NCBI RefSeq assembly: GCF_051020985.1 | Contig: NW_027475145.1 | Span: 372,001 to 436,000 of the forward strand | Length of the DNA: 64,000 bases | Reading direction: 5' to 3' | From: Nomia melanderi | Lineage: Eukaryota; Arthropoda; Insecta; Hymenoptera; Halictidae | Shown here: positions 25,940-38,878 of the stretch, piece by piece | How the letters are laid out: each line of letters begins with the position of its first letter | How positions within the stretch are numbered: position 1 is the stretch's first letter | Notes under the pieces: generated by a model | Database searches by the model: none | The model's input: only the letters and a program-made list of their open reading frames with translations | What the model was told of the DNA's origin: nothing | Made by a program: the position numbers and the translations under genes

Positions 25940-26114
25940 GCACCCGAGATATCACCAGATATATGCTGGATTTTTACATGACCTTGGGTGACGGATTCTG
26001 AATATCTGTAATTTTCTCGACCCCTGGTGGTCCGAGGTAGTTTCTGCTGCACACATTCATGCGCCAGGGCCTCCTGCAGACAATGCACTTTGATTTATTG
26101 CGCTATCTCTAATA
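25940..26114 (+). repeat. Type-B monomer 8
   Basis: B block with 'ggattctgaatatctg', 'ctcgacccc' and a tail 'gaggtagtttctgctgcac'. Its only close relative in the window is at 37480. Confidence 0.87.
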
Positions 26115-28741
26115 GGAACCGAGATATCACCAGTTATATATTGGATTTTACCCTGACCCTTAGTATCCGGCCCTATGAGTCGGTGGTTTTCTCGGCCCCT
26201 GGTGGTCAGAGGTCGTTTCCGCTGCACAGATTCATGCGCCAGGGCCTCCTGCAGACAATGCACTTTGATTTATCGCGCTATCTCTAATAGCACCCGAGAT
26301 ATCACCAGATATGTATTGTATTTTTCCCTGACCCTGAGTGTCCGGCCCCATGAGACGGAGGTTTTCCCGGCCCCTGGTGGTCCGAGGTCGTTCCCGCTGC
26401 ACAGATGCATGCGCCAGGGCCTCCTGCAGATAATTCACTTTGATTTATCGCGCTATCTATAATAGCGCCCGAGATATCACCAGATATATATTGGATTTTT
26501 CCCCAACCCTGAGTGTCCGGCCAATGAGACGGTGGTTTTCTCGGCCCCCGGTGGTCCGAGGTCGTACCCGCTGCACAGGTTCATGCGCCAGGGCCTCCTA
26601 CAGACGTTGCACTTTGATTTATTGCGCTATCTGTAATAGCACCCGAGATATCACCAGATATATATTGGATTTTTCCGTGACCCTGAGTTTCCGGCCCCAT
26701 GAGACGGTGGTTTTCTCGCATCTGGTGGTCCGAGGTCGTTCCCGCTGCACAGATTCATGCGCCAGGGACCCCTGCAGATAATTCACTTTGGCTTATTGCG
26801 CTATCTCTAATTGCATCCGAGATATAACCAGATATATATTGGATTTTTCCCTGACCCTGAGTGTCCGGCCCCATGAGACGGTGGTTTTCTCGGCCCCTGG
26901 TGGTCCGAGGTCGTTCCCGCTCCACAGATGCATGCGCTAGGGCATCCTGCAGACAGTGCACTTTGATTTTTCGCGCTATCTGTAATAGAACCCGAGATAT
27001 CACCAGATATATATTGGATTTTTCCCTGACCCTGAGTGTCCGGCCCCATGAGACGGTGGTTTTCTCGGCCCCTGGTGGTCCGAGGTCGTTCCAGCTGGCC
27101 AGATTCATGCGCGAGGGCTTCCTACAGACAATGCACTTTTATTTATTGCGCTATCTCTAATAGCACCCGAGATATCACCAGATATATATTGGATTTTTGC
27201 CTGACCCTGAGTTCTCTGCCCCACGAGACTGTGGTTTTCTCGGCCCCTGGTGGTCCGAGGTCGTTGCCGCTGCTCAGATTCATGCGCCAGGGCCTCCCGC
27301 AGACAAAGTACTTTGATTTATTGCGCTATCTCTAATAGCACCCGAGATATCACCAGATATATATTGGATTTTTACCCGACCCTGAGCGTCCGGCCCCATG
27401 AGACGGTGGTTATCTCGGCCCCTGGTGGTCCGAGGTCGTTCCCGCTGCACAGATTCATGCGTCAGGGCCCCCTACAAACAATGCACTTTGTTTTATTGCG
27501 CTATCTGTATTAGCACCCGAGATATCACCAGATATATATTGGATTTTCCCCTGACCCTGACAGTCCGGCACCATGAGACTGTGGTTTTCTCGGCCCCTGG
27601 TGGTCCGAGGTCGTTCCCGCTGCACAGATTCATGCGCCAGGGCCTCCTACAGATAATGCACTTTGATTTATTGCGCTATGTGTAATAGCACCCGAGATAT
27701 CACCAGATATATATTGGATTTTCCTCTGACACTGAGTGTCCGGCCCCATGAGACTGTGGTTTTCTCGGCCCCTGGTGGTCCGAGGTCGTTCCCGCTGCAC
27801 AGATTCATGCGCCAGGGCCTCCTGCAGATAATTCACTTTGGTTTATTGCGCTATCTCTAATAGCACCCGAGATATCACCAGATATATATTGGGTTTTCCC
27901 CTGACTCTGAGTGTCCGGCCCCATGTGACTGTGGTTTTCTCGGCCCCTGGTGGTCCGAGGTCGTTCCCGCTCCACAGATGCATGCGCTAGGGCATCCTGC
28001 AGACAGTGCACTTTGATTTTTCGCGCTATCTGTAATAGAACCCGAGATATCACCAGATATATATTGGATTTTTCCCGGACCCTGAGTGTCCGACCCCATG
28101 AGACGGTGGTTTTCTCGGCCCCTGGTGGTCCGAGGTCGTTCCCGCTGCATAGATTCATGCGCCAGGGCCCCTGCAGATAATTCACTTTGGCTTATTGCGC
28201 TATCTCTAATTGCATCTGAGATATCACCAGATATATATTGGATTTTTCCCTGACCCTGAGTGTCCGGCCCCATGAGACGGTGGTTTTCTCGGCTCCTGGT
28301 GGTCCGAGGTCGTTGCCGCTGCACAGATTCATGCGCCAGGGCTTCCTGCAGGCAATGCACTTTGATTTATCGCGCTATCTGTAATAGCACCCGAGATATC
28401 ACCAGATATATATAGGATTTTTCCCTGACCCTGAGTGCTCGGCCCCATGTGTCTGTGGTATTCTCGGCCCCTGGGGGTCCGAGGTCGATTCCGCTGCACA
28501 GATTCATGCGCTAGGGCCTCCTGCAGATAATTCACTTTGGTTTATTGCGCTACCTCTAATAGCACCCGAGATATCACCAGATATATATTGGATTTTACCC
28601 TGACCCTGCGTGTCCGGCCCCATGAGACTGTGGTTTTCTCGGTCCCTGGAGGTCCGAGGTCGTTCCCGCGGCACAGATTAATGCGCCAGGTCCTCCTGCA
28701 GACAATATACTTTGATTTATCGCGCTATCTGTAATAGAACC

Positions 28742-30116
28742 CGAGATACCACCAGATATATATTGGATTTTTCCCTGACCCTGAGTGTCCGGCCCCATGA
28801 GACTGTGGTTTTCTCGGCCCCTGGTGGTCCGATGTCGTTCCCGCTGCACAGACTCATGCGCCACGGTCTCCTGCAGATAATTCACTTTGGTTTATAGCGC
28901 TATCTCTAATAGCACCCGAGATATCACGAGATATATATTGGATTATTCCCTGACCCTGAGTGTCCGGCCCCATGAGACGGTGGTTTTCTCGGGCCCTGGT
29001 GATCCGAGGTAGATACCGCTGCACAGATTCATGCGCCAGGCCCTCCTACAGATAATGCACTTTGATTTATTGCGCTATCTGTAATAGCACCCGAGATATC
29101 ACCAGATAAATATTGGATTTTTCCCCAACCCTGAGTGTCCGGCCCCATGAGACGGTGGTTTTCTCGGCCCCTGGTGGTCCGAGGTCGTTCCCGCTGCACA
29201 GATGCATGCGCCAGGGCCTCCTGCAGATAATTCACTTTGATTTATCGCGCTATCTCTAATAGCACCCGAGATATCACCATATATATATTGGATTTTTCCC
29301 CGACCCTGAGTGTCCGGCCCCATGAGACGGTGGTTTTCTCGGCCCCTGGTGGTGAGAGGTCGTTCCCGCTGCCCAGATTCGTGCGCCAGGGCCTCCTGCA
29401 GACGTTGCACTTTGATTTATTTCGCTATCTGTAATAGCACCTGCGATATCACCAGATATATATTGGATTTTTCCCCGACCCTGAGTGTCCGGCTCCATGA
29501 GGCGGTGGTTTTCTCGGCACCTGGTGGTCAGAGGTCGTTCCCGCTGCTCAGATTCATGCGCCAGGGCCTCCTACAGACAATGCACTTTGATTTATTGCGC
29601 TATCTGTAATAGCACCCGAGATATCACCAGATATATATTGGATTTTTCCCTGACCCTGGGTGCCCGGCCCCATGTGTCGGTGATTTTCTCGGACCCTGGT
29701 GGACCGAGGTAGATACCGCTGCACACATTCATGCGCCAGGGCCCCCTGCAGATAATGCACTCTGATTTATTGCGCTATCTGTAATAGCATCCGAGATATC
29801 ACCAGATATATATTGGATTTTTCCCCGACCCTGAGTGTCCGGCCCATGAGACGCTGGTTTTCTCGGCCCCCGGTGGTCCGAGGTCGTACCCGCTGCACAG
29901 GTTCATGCGCCAGGGCCTCCTACAGACGATGCACTTTGATTTATCGCGCTATGTCTAATAGCACCCGAGATATCACCAGATATATATTGGATTTTTCCCC
30001 AACCCTGAGTGTCCGGCCCATGAGACGCTGGTTTTCTCGGCCCCCGGTGGTCCGAGGTCGTACCCGCTGCACAGGTTCATGCGCCAGGGCCTCCTACAGA
30101 CGATGCACTTTGATTT
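28742..30116 (+). repeat. Eight-monomer block, near-copy at 31540-32914
   Basis: The shift is 2798 bp (16 monomers less 2). Shared private variants include 'tttatagcgctatc', 'gatatcacgagatatat', 'ggattattccctg', 'gataaatattgg', 'caccatatatat', 'cacctgcgatatcacc' and two successive 174-bp F monomers. The copies separate where 'tttattgcgctatctc' (30116) meets 'tttatcgcgctatgtc' (32914). Confidence 0.85.
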
Positions 30117-30160
30117 ATTGCGCTATCTCTAATAGCACCCGAGGTATCACCAGATATATA
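29813..30160 (+). repeat. Adjacent 174-bp F monomers
   Basis: Two consecutive monomers each lack one C ('gtccggcccatgagacgctg'), so the local period is 174 bp. As 174 is a multiple of three, one reading frame stays open across both copies, which is why the longest spurious frame of the left two-thirds (164 codons) begins here. The same happens at 32611-33105 and, with one F monomer, at 34556-35029. Confidence 0.8.
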
Positions 30161-31049
30161 TTGGATTTTTCCCTGACCCTGAGTGTCCGGCCCCATGAGA
30201 CGGTGGTTTTCTCGGCCCCTGGTGGTCCGAGGTCGTTCCCGCTGCACAGATTCATGCGCCAGGGCCTCCAGCAGACAATGCACTTTGATTTATTGCGCTA
30301 TCTCTAATAGCACCCGAGATGTCACCAGATATATATTGGATTTTTCCCTGAGCCTGACAGTCTGGCCCCATGAGACGGTGGTTTTCTCGGCCCCTGGTGG
30401 TCCGATGTCGTTCCCGCAGCACAGATTCATGCGCCAGGGCCTCCTGCAGACAATGCACTTTGATTTATTGCGCCATCTGTAATAGCACCCGAGATATCAC
30501 CAGATATATATTGGATTTTTCCCTCACCCTGAGTGTCCGACCCCATGAGACGGTGGTTTTCTCGGCCCATGGTGGTCCGAGGACGTTCCCGCTGCACAGA
30601 TTCATGCGCCAGGGCCTCCCGCAGACAAAGCGCTTTGGTTCATTGCCCTATCTCTAATAGCATCCGAGATATCACCAGATATATATTGGATTTTTCCCCG
30701 ACCCTGACAGTCCGGGCACATGAGACGGTGATTTTCTCGGCCCCTGGTGGTCCGAGGTCGTTCCCGCTGCACAGATTCATGCGCCAGGGCCTGCTGCAGA
30801 CAATGCGCTTAGGTTTATTGCGTTATCTCCAATAGCACCCGAGATATCACCAGATATATATTGGATTTTTCCCTGACCCTGAGTGTCCGACCCCATGAGA
30901 TGGTGGTTTTCTCGGCCCCTGGTGGTCCGATGTCGTTCCCGCAGCACAGATTCATGCGCCAGGGCCTCCTGCAGACAATGCACTTTGATTTATTGCGCCA
31001 TCTGTAATAGCACCCGAGATATCACCAGATATATATTGGATTTTCCCCT

Positions 31050-32914
31050 GACCCTGAGTGTCCGGCCCCATGAGACGGTGGTTTTCTCGGCCCCTGGTGG
31101 TCCGAGGTCGTTCCAGCTGGCCAGATTCATGCGCGAGGGCTTCCTACAGACAATGCACTTTTATTTATTGCGCTATCTCTAATAGCACCCGAGATATCAC
31201 CAGATATATATTGGATTTTTGCCTGACCCTGAGTTCTCTGCCCCACGAGACTGTGGTTTTCTCGGCCCCTGGTGGTCCGAGGTCGTTGCCGCTGCTCAGA
31301 TTCATACGCCAGGGCCTCCCGCAGACAAAGTACTTTGATTTATTGCGCTATCTCTAATAGCACCCGAGATATCACCAGATATATATTGGATTTTTACCCG
31401 ACCCTGAGCGTCCGGCCCCATGAGACGGTGGTTATCTCGGCCCCTGGTGGTCCGAGGTCGTTCCCGCTGCACAGATTCATGCGTCAGGGCCCCCTACAAA
31501 CAATGCACTTTGTTTTATTGCGCTATCTGTATTAGCACCCGAGATACCACCAGATATATATTGGATTTTTCCCTGACCCTGAGTGTCCGGCCCCATGAGA
31601 CTGTGGTTTTCTCGGCCCCTGGTGGTCCGATGTCGTTCCCGCTGCACAGACTCATGCGCCACGGCCTCCTGCAGATAATTCACTTTGGTTTATAGCGCTA
31701 TCTCTAATAGCACCCGAGATATCACGAGATATATATTGGATTATTCCCTGACCCTGAGTGTCCGGCCCCATGAGACGGTGGTTTTCTCGGGCCCTGGTGA
31801 TCCGAGGTAGATACCGCTGCACAGATTCATGCGCCAGGCCCTCCTACAGATAATGCACTTTGATTTATTGCGCTATCTGTAATAGCACCCGAGATATCAC
31901 CAGATAAATATTGGATTTTTCCCCAACCCTGAGTGTCCGGCCCCATGAGACGGTGGTTTTCTCGGCCCCTGGTGGTCCGAGGTCGTTCCCGCTGCACAGA
32001 TGCATGCGCCAGGGCCTCCTGCAGATAATTCACTTTGATTTATCGCGCTATCTCTAATAGCACCCGAGATATCACCATATATATATTGGATTTTTCCCCG
32101 ACCCTGAGTGTCCGGACCCATGAGACGGTGGTTTTCTCGGCCCCTGGTGGTAAGAGGTCGTTCCCGCTGCCCAGATTCGTGCGCCAGGGCCTCCTGCAGA
32201 CGTTGCACTTTGATTTATTGCGCTATCTGTAATAGCACCTGCGATATCACCAGACATATATTGGATTTTTCCCCGACCCTGAGTGTCCGGCTCCATGAGG
32301 CGGTGGTTTTCTCGGCACCTGGTGGTCAGAGGTCGTTCCCGCTGCTCAGATTCATGCGCCAGGGCCTCCTACAGACAATGCACTTTGATTTATTGCGCTA
32401 TCTGTAATAGCACCCGAGATATCACCAGATATATATTGGATTTTTCCCTGACCCTGGGTGCCCGGCCCCATGTGTCGGTGATTTTCTCGGACCCTGGTGG
32501 ACCGAGGTAGATACCGCTGCACACATTCATGCGCCAGGGCCCCCTGCAGATAATGCACTCTGATTTATTGCGCTATCTGTAATAGCATCCGAGATATCAC
32601 CAGATATATATTGGATTTTTCCCCGAACCTGAGTGTCCGGCCCATGAGACGCTGGTTTTCTCGGCCCCCGGTGGTCCGAGGTCGTACCCGCTGCACAGGT
32701 TCATGCGCCAGGGCCTCCTACAGACGATGCACTTTGATTTATCGCGCTATGTCTAATAGCACCCGAGATATCACCAGATATATATTGGATTTTTCCCCAA
32801 CCCTGAGTGTCCGGCCCATGAGACGCTGGTTTTCTCGGCCCCCGGTGGTCCGAGGTCGTACCCGCTGCACAGGTTCATGCGCCAGGGCCTCCTACAGACG
32901 ATGCACTTTGATTT
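31050..32914 (+). repeat. Composite block joined near 31540
   Basis: 31050-31545 follows 27028-27523 (shift 4022), then from about 31540 the sequence follows 28742 onward (shift 2798). The join lies just after 'ctgtattagcacccgagat', where 'gatatcacc' becomes 'gataccacc'. It is a within-phase join that keeps the 175-bp register. Confidence 0.8.
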
Positions 32915-32933
32915 ATCGCGCTATGTCTAATAG

Positions 32934-33228
32934 CACCCGAGATACCACCAGATATATATTGGATTTGTCCCTGACCCTGAGTGTCCGACCCCATGAGACG
33001 TTAGTTTTCTCGGCCCCGGGTGTTCCGAGGTCGTTCCCGCTGCACAGATTCATGCGCAAGGGCCTCCTGCAGACAATGCACTTTGATTTATTGCGCTATC
33101 TCTAATAGCACCCGAGATATCACCAGATATATATTGGATTTTTCCCTGACCCTGACAGTCCGGCCCCATGAGACATTGATTTTCTCGGCCCCTGGTGCTC
33201 CCAGGTCGGTCCCGCTGCACAGATTCAT
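32934..33228 (+). repeat. Segment duplicated 5 monomers downstream (33809-34103)
   Basis: The shift is exactly 875 bp. Shared variants: 'gataccaccag', 'ttggatttgtccctg', 'gagacgttag', 'ggccccgggtgttccgagg', 'gcgcaagggcc', 'gagacattgattttc' and 'ggtgctcccaggtcgg'. Confidence 0.85.
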
Positions 33229-33630
33229 GCGCCAGGGCCTCCAGCAGACAATGCACTTTGATTTATTGCGCTATCTCTAATAGCACCCGAGATGTCACCA
33301 GATATATATTGGATTTTTCCCTGAGCCTGACAGTCTGGCCCCATGAGACGGTGGTTTTCTCGGCCCCTGGTGGTCCGATGTCGTTCCCGCAGCACAGATT
33401 CATGCGCCAGGGCCTCCTGCAGACAATACACCTTGATTTATTAAGCCATCTGTAATAGCACCCGAGATATCACCAGATATATATTGGATTTTTCCCTGAC
33501 CCTGAGTGTCCGACCCCATGAGACGGTGGTTTTCTCGGCCCATGGTGGTCCGAGGACGTTCCCGCTGCACAGATTCATGCGCCAGGGCCTCCTGCAGACA
33601 ATGCACTTTGATTTATTGCGCTATCAGTAA
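33213..33630 (+). repeat. Segment shared with 30240-30600 and 35295-35555
   Basis: Carries 'gagatgtcaccag', 'ctgagcctgacagtctgg', 'cgatgtcgttcccgcagc', 'gcccatggtggtccgagg' and 'gctatcagtaatag'. The shift to the left copy is 2973 bp (17 monomers less 2) and to the right copy 1925 bp (11 monomers). It contains the unusual 'ttattaagccatctg' near 33440. Confidence 0.8.
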
Positions 33631-34914
33631 TAGCACCCGAGATATCACCAGATTTATATTGGATTTTTCCCTGACCCTGAGTGTCCGACCCCATGTGCCG
33701 GTGGTTTTCTCGGCCTCTCGTGGTCCGAGGTCGATCCCGCTGCAAAGATTCATGCGCCAAGGCCTCCTACAGACAATGAACTTTGATTTATTGCGCTATC
33801 TCTAACAGCACCCGAGATACCACCAGATATATATTGGATTTGTCCCTGACCCTGAGTGTCCGACCCCATGAGACGTTAGTTTTCTCGGCCCCGGGTGTTC
33901 CGAGGTCGTTCCCGCTGCACAGATTCATGCGCAAGGGCCTCCTGCAGACAATGCACTTTGATGTATTGCGCTATCTCTAATAGCACCCGAGATATCACCA
34001 GATATATATTGGATTTTTCCCTGACCCTGACAGTCCGGCCCCATGAGACATTGATTTTCTCGGCCCCTGGTGCTCCCAGGTCGGTCCCGCTGCACAGATT
34101 CATGCGCCACGGCCACCTACAGACAATGCACTTTGATTTATTGCGCTATCTGTAATAGCACCCGAGATATCACCAGATATATATTGGATTTTTCCCCGAC
34201 CCTGAGTGACCGGCCCCATGAGACGGTGGTTTTCTCGGCCGCTGGTGGTCCGAGGTCGTTCCCGCTGCACAGATGCATGCGCCAGGGCCTCCTACAGACG
34301 TTGCACTTTGATTTATTGCGCTATCTGTAATAGCACCCGAGATATCACCAGATATATATTGGATTTTTCCCCGACCCTGAGTGACCGGCCCCATGAGACG
34401 GTGGTTTTCTCGGACGCTGGTGGTCCGAGGTCGTTCCCGCTGTACAGATGCATGCGCCAGGGCCTCCTGCAGATAACTCACTTTGATTTATCGTGCTATC
34501 TCTAATAGCACCCGAGATATCACCAGATATATATTGGATTTTTCCCTGACCCCGAGTGTCCGACCCCATGAGATGGTGGTTTTCTCGGCCCCTGGTGATC
34601 CGAGGTCGTTCCCGCTGCACAGATTCATGGGCCAGGGCCTCCAGCAGACAGTGCACTTTGATTTATCGCGCTATGTCTAATAGCACCCGAGATATCACCA
34701 GATATATATTGGATTTTTCCCCAACCCTGAGTGTCCGGCCCATGAGACGCTGGTTTTCTCGGCCCCCGGTGGTCCGAGGTCGTACCCGCTGCACAGGTTC
34801 ATGCGCCAGGGCCTCCTACAGACGATGCACTTTGATTTATCGCGCTATGTCTAATAGCACCCGAGATATCACCAGATATATATTGGATTTTTCCCTGACC
34901 CCGAGTGTCCGACC

Positions 34915-35290
34915 CCATGAGATGGCGGTTTTCTCGGCCCCTGGTGGTCCGAGGTCGTTCTCGCTGCACAGATGCATGCGCCAGGGCCTCCTGCAGATAA
35001 TTCACTTTGGTTTATTGCGCTGTCTCTAATAGCACCTGAGATATCACCAGATATATATATTGGATTTTCCCCTGACCCTGAGTGTCCGGCCCCATGAGAC
35101 GGTGGTTTTCTCGGCCCCTGGTGGTCCGAGGTCGTTCCCGCTGCACAGATTCAAGCGTCAGGGCTTCCTGCAGACAATGCACTTTGAGTTATTGCGTATC
35201 TCTAATAGCACCCGAGATATCACCAGATATATATTGGATTTTCCCCTGACCCTGAGTGTCCGGCCCCATGAGACGGTGGTTTTCTCGGCC
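34915..35290 (+). repeat. Segment duplicated at 36839-37212
   Basis: Shared variants: 'gagatggcgg', 'gttctcgctgcacagatgc', 'gcgctgtctctaatagcacc' followed by 'tgagatatc', 'attcaagcgtcagggcttcc' and the one-base-short 'gagttattgcgtatctc'. Copy 1 alone has a TA dinucleotide gain ('gatatatatattgg' near 35050). The same 'attcaagcgtcagggcttcc' monomer also occurs at about 24833. Confidence 0.83.
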
Positions 35291-35557
35291 CCTGGTGGTC
35301 CGATGTCGTTCCCGCAGCACAGATTCATGCGCCAGGGCCTCCTGCAGACAATGCACCTTGATTTATTGCGCCATCTGTAATAGCACCCGAGATATCACCA
35401 GATATATATTGGATTTTTCCCTGACCCTGAGTGTCCGACCCCATGAGACGGTGGTTTTCTCGGCCCATGGTGGTCCGAGGACGTTCCCGCTGCACAGATT
35501 CATGCGCCAGGGCCTCCTGCAGACAATGCACTTTGATTTATTGCGCTATCAGTAATA

Positions 35558-36778
35558 GCACCCGAGATATCACCAGATCTATATTGGATTTTCCCTGACC
35601 CTGAGTGTCCGGCCCCATGAGACTGTGGGTTTCTCGGCCCCTTGTGGTCCGAGGTCGTTCCCGTTGCACAGATTCATGCGCCAGGGCCTCCTACAGACAA
35701 TGCACTTTGATTTATTGCGCTATCTGTAATAGCACCCGAGACATCACCTGATCTATATTGGATTTTCCCCTGACCCTGAGTGTCCGGCCCCATGAGACTG
35801 TGGTTTTCTCGGCCCCTGATGGTCCGAGGTCGTTCCCGTTGCACAGATTCATGCGCCAGGACCTCCTGCAGATAATTCACTTTGGTTTATTGCGCTATCT
35901 CTAATAGCACCCGAGATATCACCAGATATATATTGGATTTTTCCCTGACCCTGAGTGTCCGGCCCCATGAGACTGTGGTTTTTTCGGCCCCTCGTCGTCC
36001 GAGGTCGTTCCCCATGCACAGATTCATGCGCCAGGGCCTCCTACAGACAATGCACTTTGATTTATTGCGCTATCTGTAATAGCACCCGAGATATCACCAG
36101 ATATATATTGGATTTTTCACCGACCCTGAGCGTCCGGCCCCATGAGACGGTCGTTTTCTCGGCCCCTGGTGGTCCGAGGTCGTTCCCGCTGCACAGGTTC
36201 ATGCGCCAGGGTCTCCTACAGACAATGCACTTTGATTTATTGCGCTATCTGTAATAGCACCCGAGATATCTCCATATATATATTGGATTTTTCACTGACC
36301 CTGAGTGTCCGGCCCCATGAGACTGTGGTTTTCTCGGCTCCTGGTGGTCCGAGGTTGTTCCCGCTGCACAGATTTATGCGCCAGGGCCTCCTAAAGACAA
36401 TGCACTTTGATTTATTGCTCTATCTGTAATAGCACCCAAGATATCACCAGATATATATTGGATTTTCCCCTGACCCTGAGTGTCCGGCCCATGAGACTGT
36501 GGTTTTCTCGGCCCCTGGTGGTCCGAGGTCGTTCCCGCTGCACAGGTTCATGCGACAGGGCCTTCTACAGATAATGCACTTTGATTTATTGCGCTATCTG
36601 TAATAGCACCCGAGATATCACCAGATATATATTGGATTTTTCCCTGACCCTGAGTGTCCGGCCCCATGAGACGGTGGATGTCTCGGCCCCTGATGGTTCG
36701 AGATCGTTCCCGCTGCACAGATTGATGCGTCAGGGCCTCCTGCAGATAATTCACTTTGATTTATTGCGCTATCTCTAA
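35558..36778 (+). repeat. Seven-monomer block, copy 1
   Basis: Recurs at 38879-40274 as eight monomers. The left part is shifted by 3321 bp and the right part by 3496 bp; the 175-bp difference is one added monomer in copy 2. Shared markers: 'gatctatattgg', 'gactgtgggtttctcgg', 'gttccccatgcacag', 'ttcaccgaccctgagcg', 'cctaaagacaatgc' and 'gtggatgtctcggcccctg'. Confidence 0.87.
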
Positions 36779-37479
36779 TAGCACCCAAGATATCACCAGA
36801 TATATATTGGATTTTTCCCTGACCCTGAGTGTCCGGCCCCATGAGATGGCGGTTTTCTCGGCCCCTGGTGGTCCGAGGTCGTTCTCGCTGCACAGATGCA
36901 TGCGCCAGGGCCTCCTGCAGATAATTCACTTTGGTTTATTGCGCTGTCTCTAATAGCACCTGAGATATCACCAGATATATATTGGATTTTCCCCTGACCC
37001 TGAGTGTCCGGCCCCATGAGACGGTGGTTTTCTCGGCCCCTGGTGGTCCGAGGTCGTTCCCGCTGCACAGATTCAAGCGTCAGGGCTTCCTGCAGACAAT
37101 GCACTTTGAGTTATTGCGTATCTCCAATAGCACCCGAGATATCACCAGATATATATTGGATTTTCCCCTGACCCTGAGTGTCCGGCCCCATGAGACGGTG
37201 GTTTTCTCGGCCCCTGGTGGTCCGAGGTCGATCCAGCTGGCCAGATTCATGCGCGAGGGCTTCCTACAGACAATGCACTTTTATTTATTGCCCTATCTCT
37301 AATAGCACCCGAGATATCACCAGATATATATTGGATTTTTACCCGACCCTGAGCGTCCGGCCCCATGAGACGGTGGTTTTCTCGGCCCCTGGTGGTCCGA
37401 GGTCGTTCCCGCTGCACAGATTCATGCGTCAGGGCCTCCTACAGATAATGCACTTTGATTTATTGCGCTATGTGTAATA

Positions 37480-37654
37480 GCAGCCGAGATATCACCAGAT
37501 ATATGCTGGATTTTTACATGACCTTGGGTGACGGATTCTGAATATCTGTAATTTTCTCGACCCCTGGTGGTCTGAGGTAGTTTCTACTGCACACATTCAT
37601 GCGCCAGGGCCTCCTGCAGACAATGCACTTTGATTTATTGCGCTATCTCTAATA
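37480..37654 (+). repeat. Type-B monomer 9
   Basis: Closest to the copy at 25940 ('ggattctgaatatctg', 'ctcgacccc'), with 'ctgaggtagtttctactgc'. The following monomers also match those after 25940 ('cagttatatattgg', 'cccttagtatccggcccta'), so a multi-monomer segment is shared at a distance of about 66 monomers. Confidence 0.85.
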
Positions 37655-38878
37655 GGACCCGAGATATCACCAGTTATATATTGGATTTTACCCTGACCCT
37701 TAGTATCCGGCCCTATGAGTCGGAGGTTCTCTCGGCCCCTGGTGGTCCGAGGTCGTTTCCGCTGCACAGATTCATGCGCCAGGGCCTCCTGCAGACAATA
37801 CACTTTGATTTATTGCGCTATCTCTAATAGCACCCGAGATATCACCAGATATATATTGGATTTTACCCTGACCCTTAGTATCCGGCCCCATGAGTCGGTG
37901 GTTTTCTCGGCCCATGGTGGTCCGAGGTCGTTCCCGCTGAAAAGATTCATGCGCAAGGGCCTTATACTGACAATGCACTTTGATTTATTGCGCTATCTCT
38001 AATAGCACCCGAGATATCACCAGATATATATTGGATTTTTACCCGACCCTGAGTGTCCGGCCCCATGAGGCGGTGGTTTTCTCGGCCGCTGGTGGTCCGA
38101 GGTCGTTCCCGCTGCACAGATGCATGCGCCAGGGCCTCCTGCAGATAACTCACTTTGATTTATCGCGCTATCTCTAATAGCACCCGAGATATCACCAGAT
38201 ATGTATTGGATTTTTCCCTGACCCTGAGTGTCCGGCCCCATGAGACGGAGGTTTTCCCGGCCCCTGGTGGTCCGAGGTCGTTCGCGCTGCACAGATGCAT
38301 GCGCCAGGGCCTCCTGCAGATAATTCACTTTGATTTATCGCGCTATCTCTAATAGCGCCCGAGATATCACCAGATATATATTGGATTTTTCCCCAACCCT
38401 GAGTGTCCGGCCCATGAGACGGTGGTTTTCTCGGCCCCCGGTGATCCGAGGTCGTTCCCGCTGCACAGGTTCATGCGCCAGGGCCTCCTGCAGATAATTC
38501 ACTTTGGTTTATTGCGCTATCTCTGATAGCACCCGAGATATCACCAGATATATATTGGATTTTTGCATGACCCTGAGTTCTCGGCCCCATGAGACTGTGG
38601 TTTTCTCGGCCGCTGGTTGTCCGAGGTCGTTCCCGCTTCCCAGAATCATGCGCCATGGCTTCCTGCAGACAATGCACTTTGATTTATTTCGCTATCTCTA
38701 ATAGCACCCGAGATATCACCGGATATATGCTGGATTTTTACATGACTCTGAGAGTCCGGCCCCATGAGACGGTCGTTTTCTCGGTCCCTGGTGGTCCGAG
38801 GTCGTTCCCGCTGCACAGGTTCATGCGCCAGGGCCTCCTACAGACAATGCACTTTGATTTATTGCGCTATCTGTAATA

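Larger units (their letters stand above)
7400..34900 (+). repeat. Middle domain: E and F subfamilies, large duplicated blocks
   Basis: Nineteen monomers contain 'gaggtagatacc' (subfamily E; near 7492, 8016, 10116, 11341, 12032, 12565, 15890, 17116, 17815, 18164, 19390, 20089, 21136, 21487, 22012, 29006, 29708, 31805 and 32506), and none lie outside this range. Subfamily F, with 'cggcccatgagacg' one base short and 'gtacccgctgcacaggttc', occurs near 11480, 17255, 19528, 21627, 26523, 29842, 30018, 32640, 32817 and 34740. Most of the domain can be paired with another part of itself as multi-monomer near-copies. Confidence 0.8.

Noticed and set aside
29813..30307. Open frame of 164 codons with an internal 58-residue repeat, and many similar 60-135-codon frames on both strands
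   Set aside because: They recur in every phase at the satellite period, change frame with each 175-bp monomer, end at the taatag junction, and the largest depend on chance 1-bp deletions. No start context, domain or codon pattern supports a gene.
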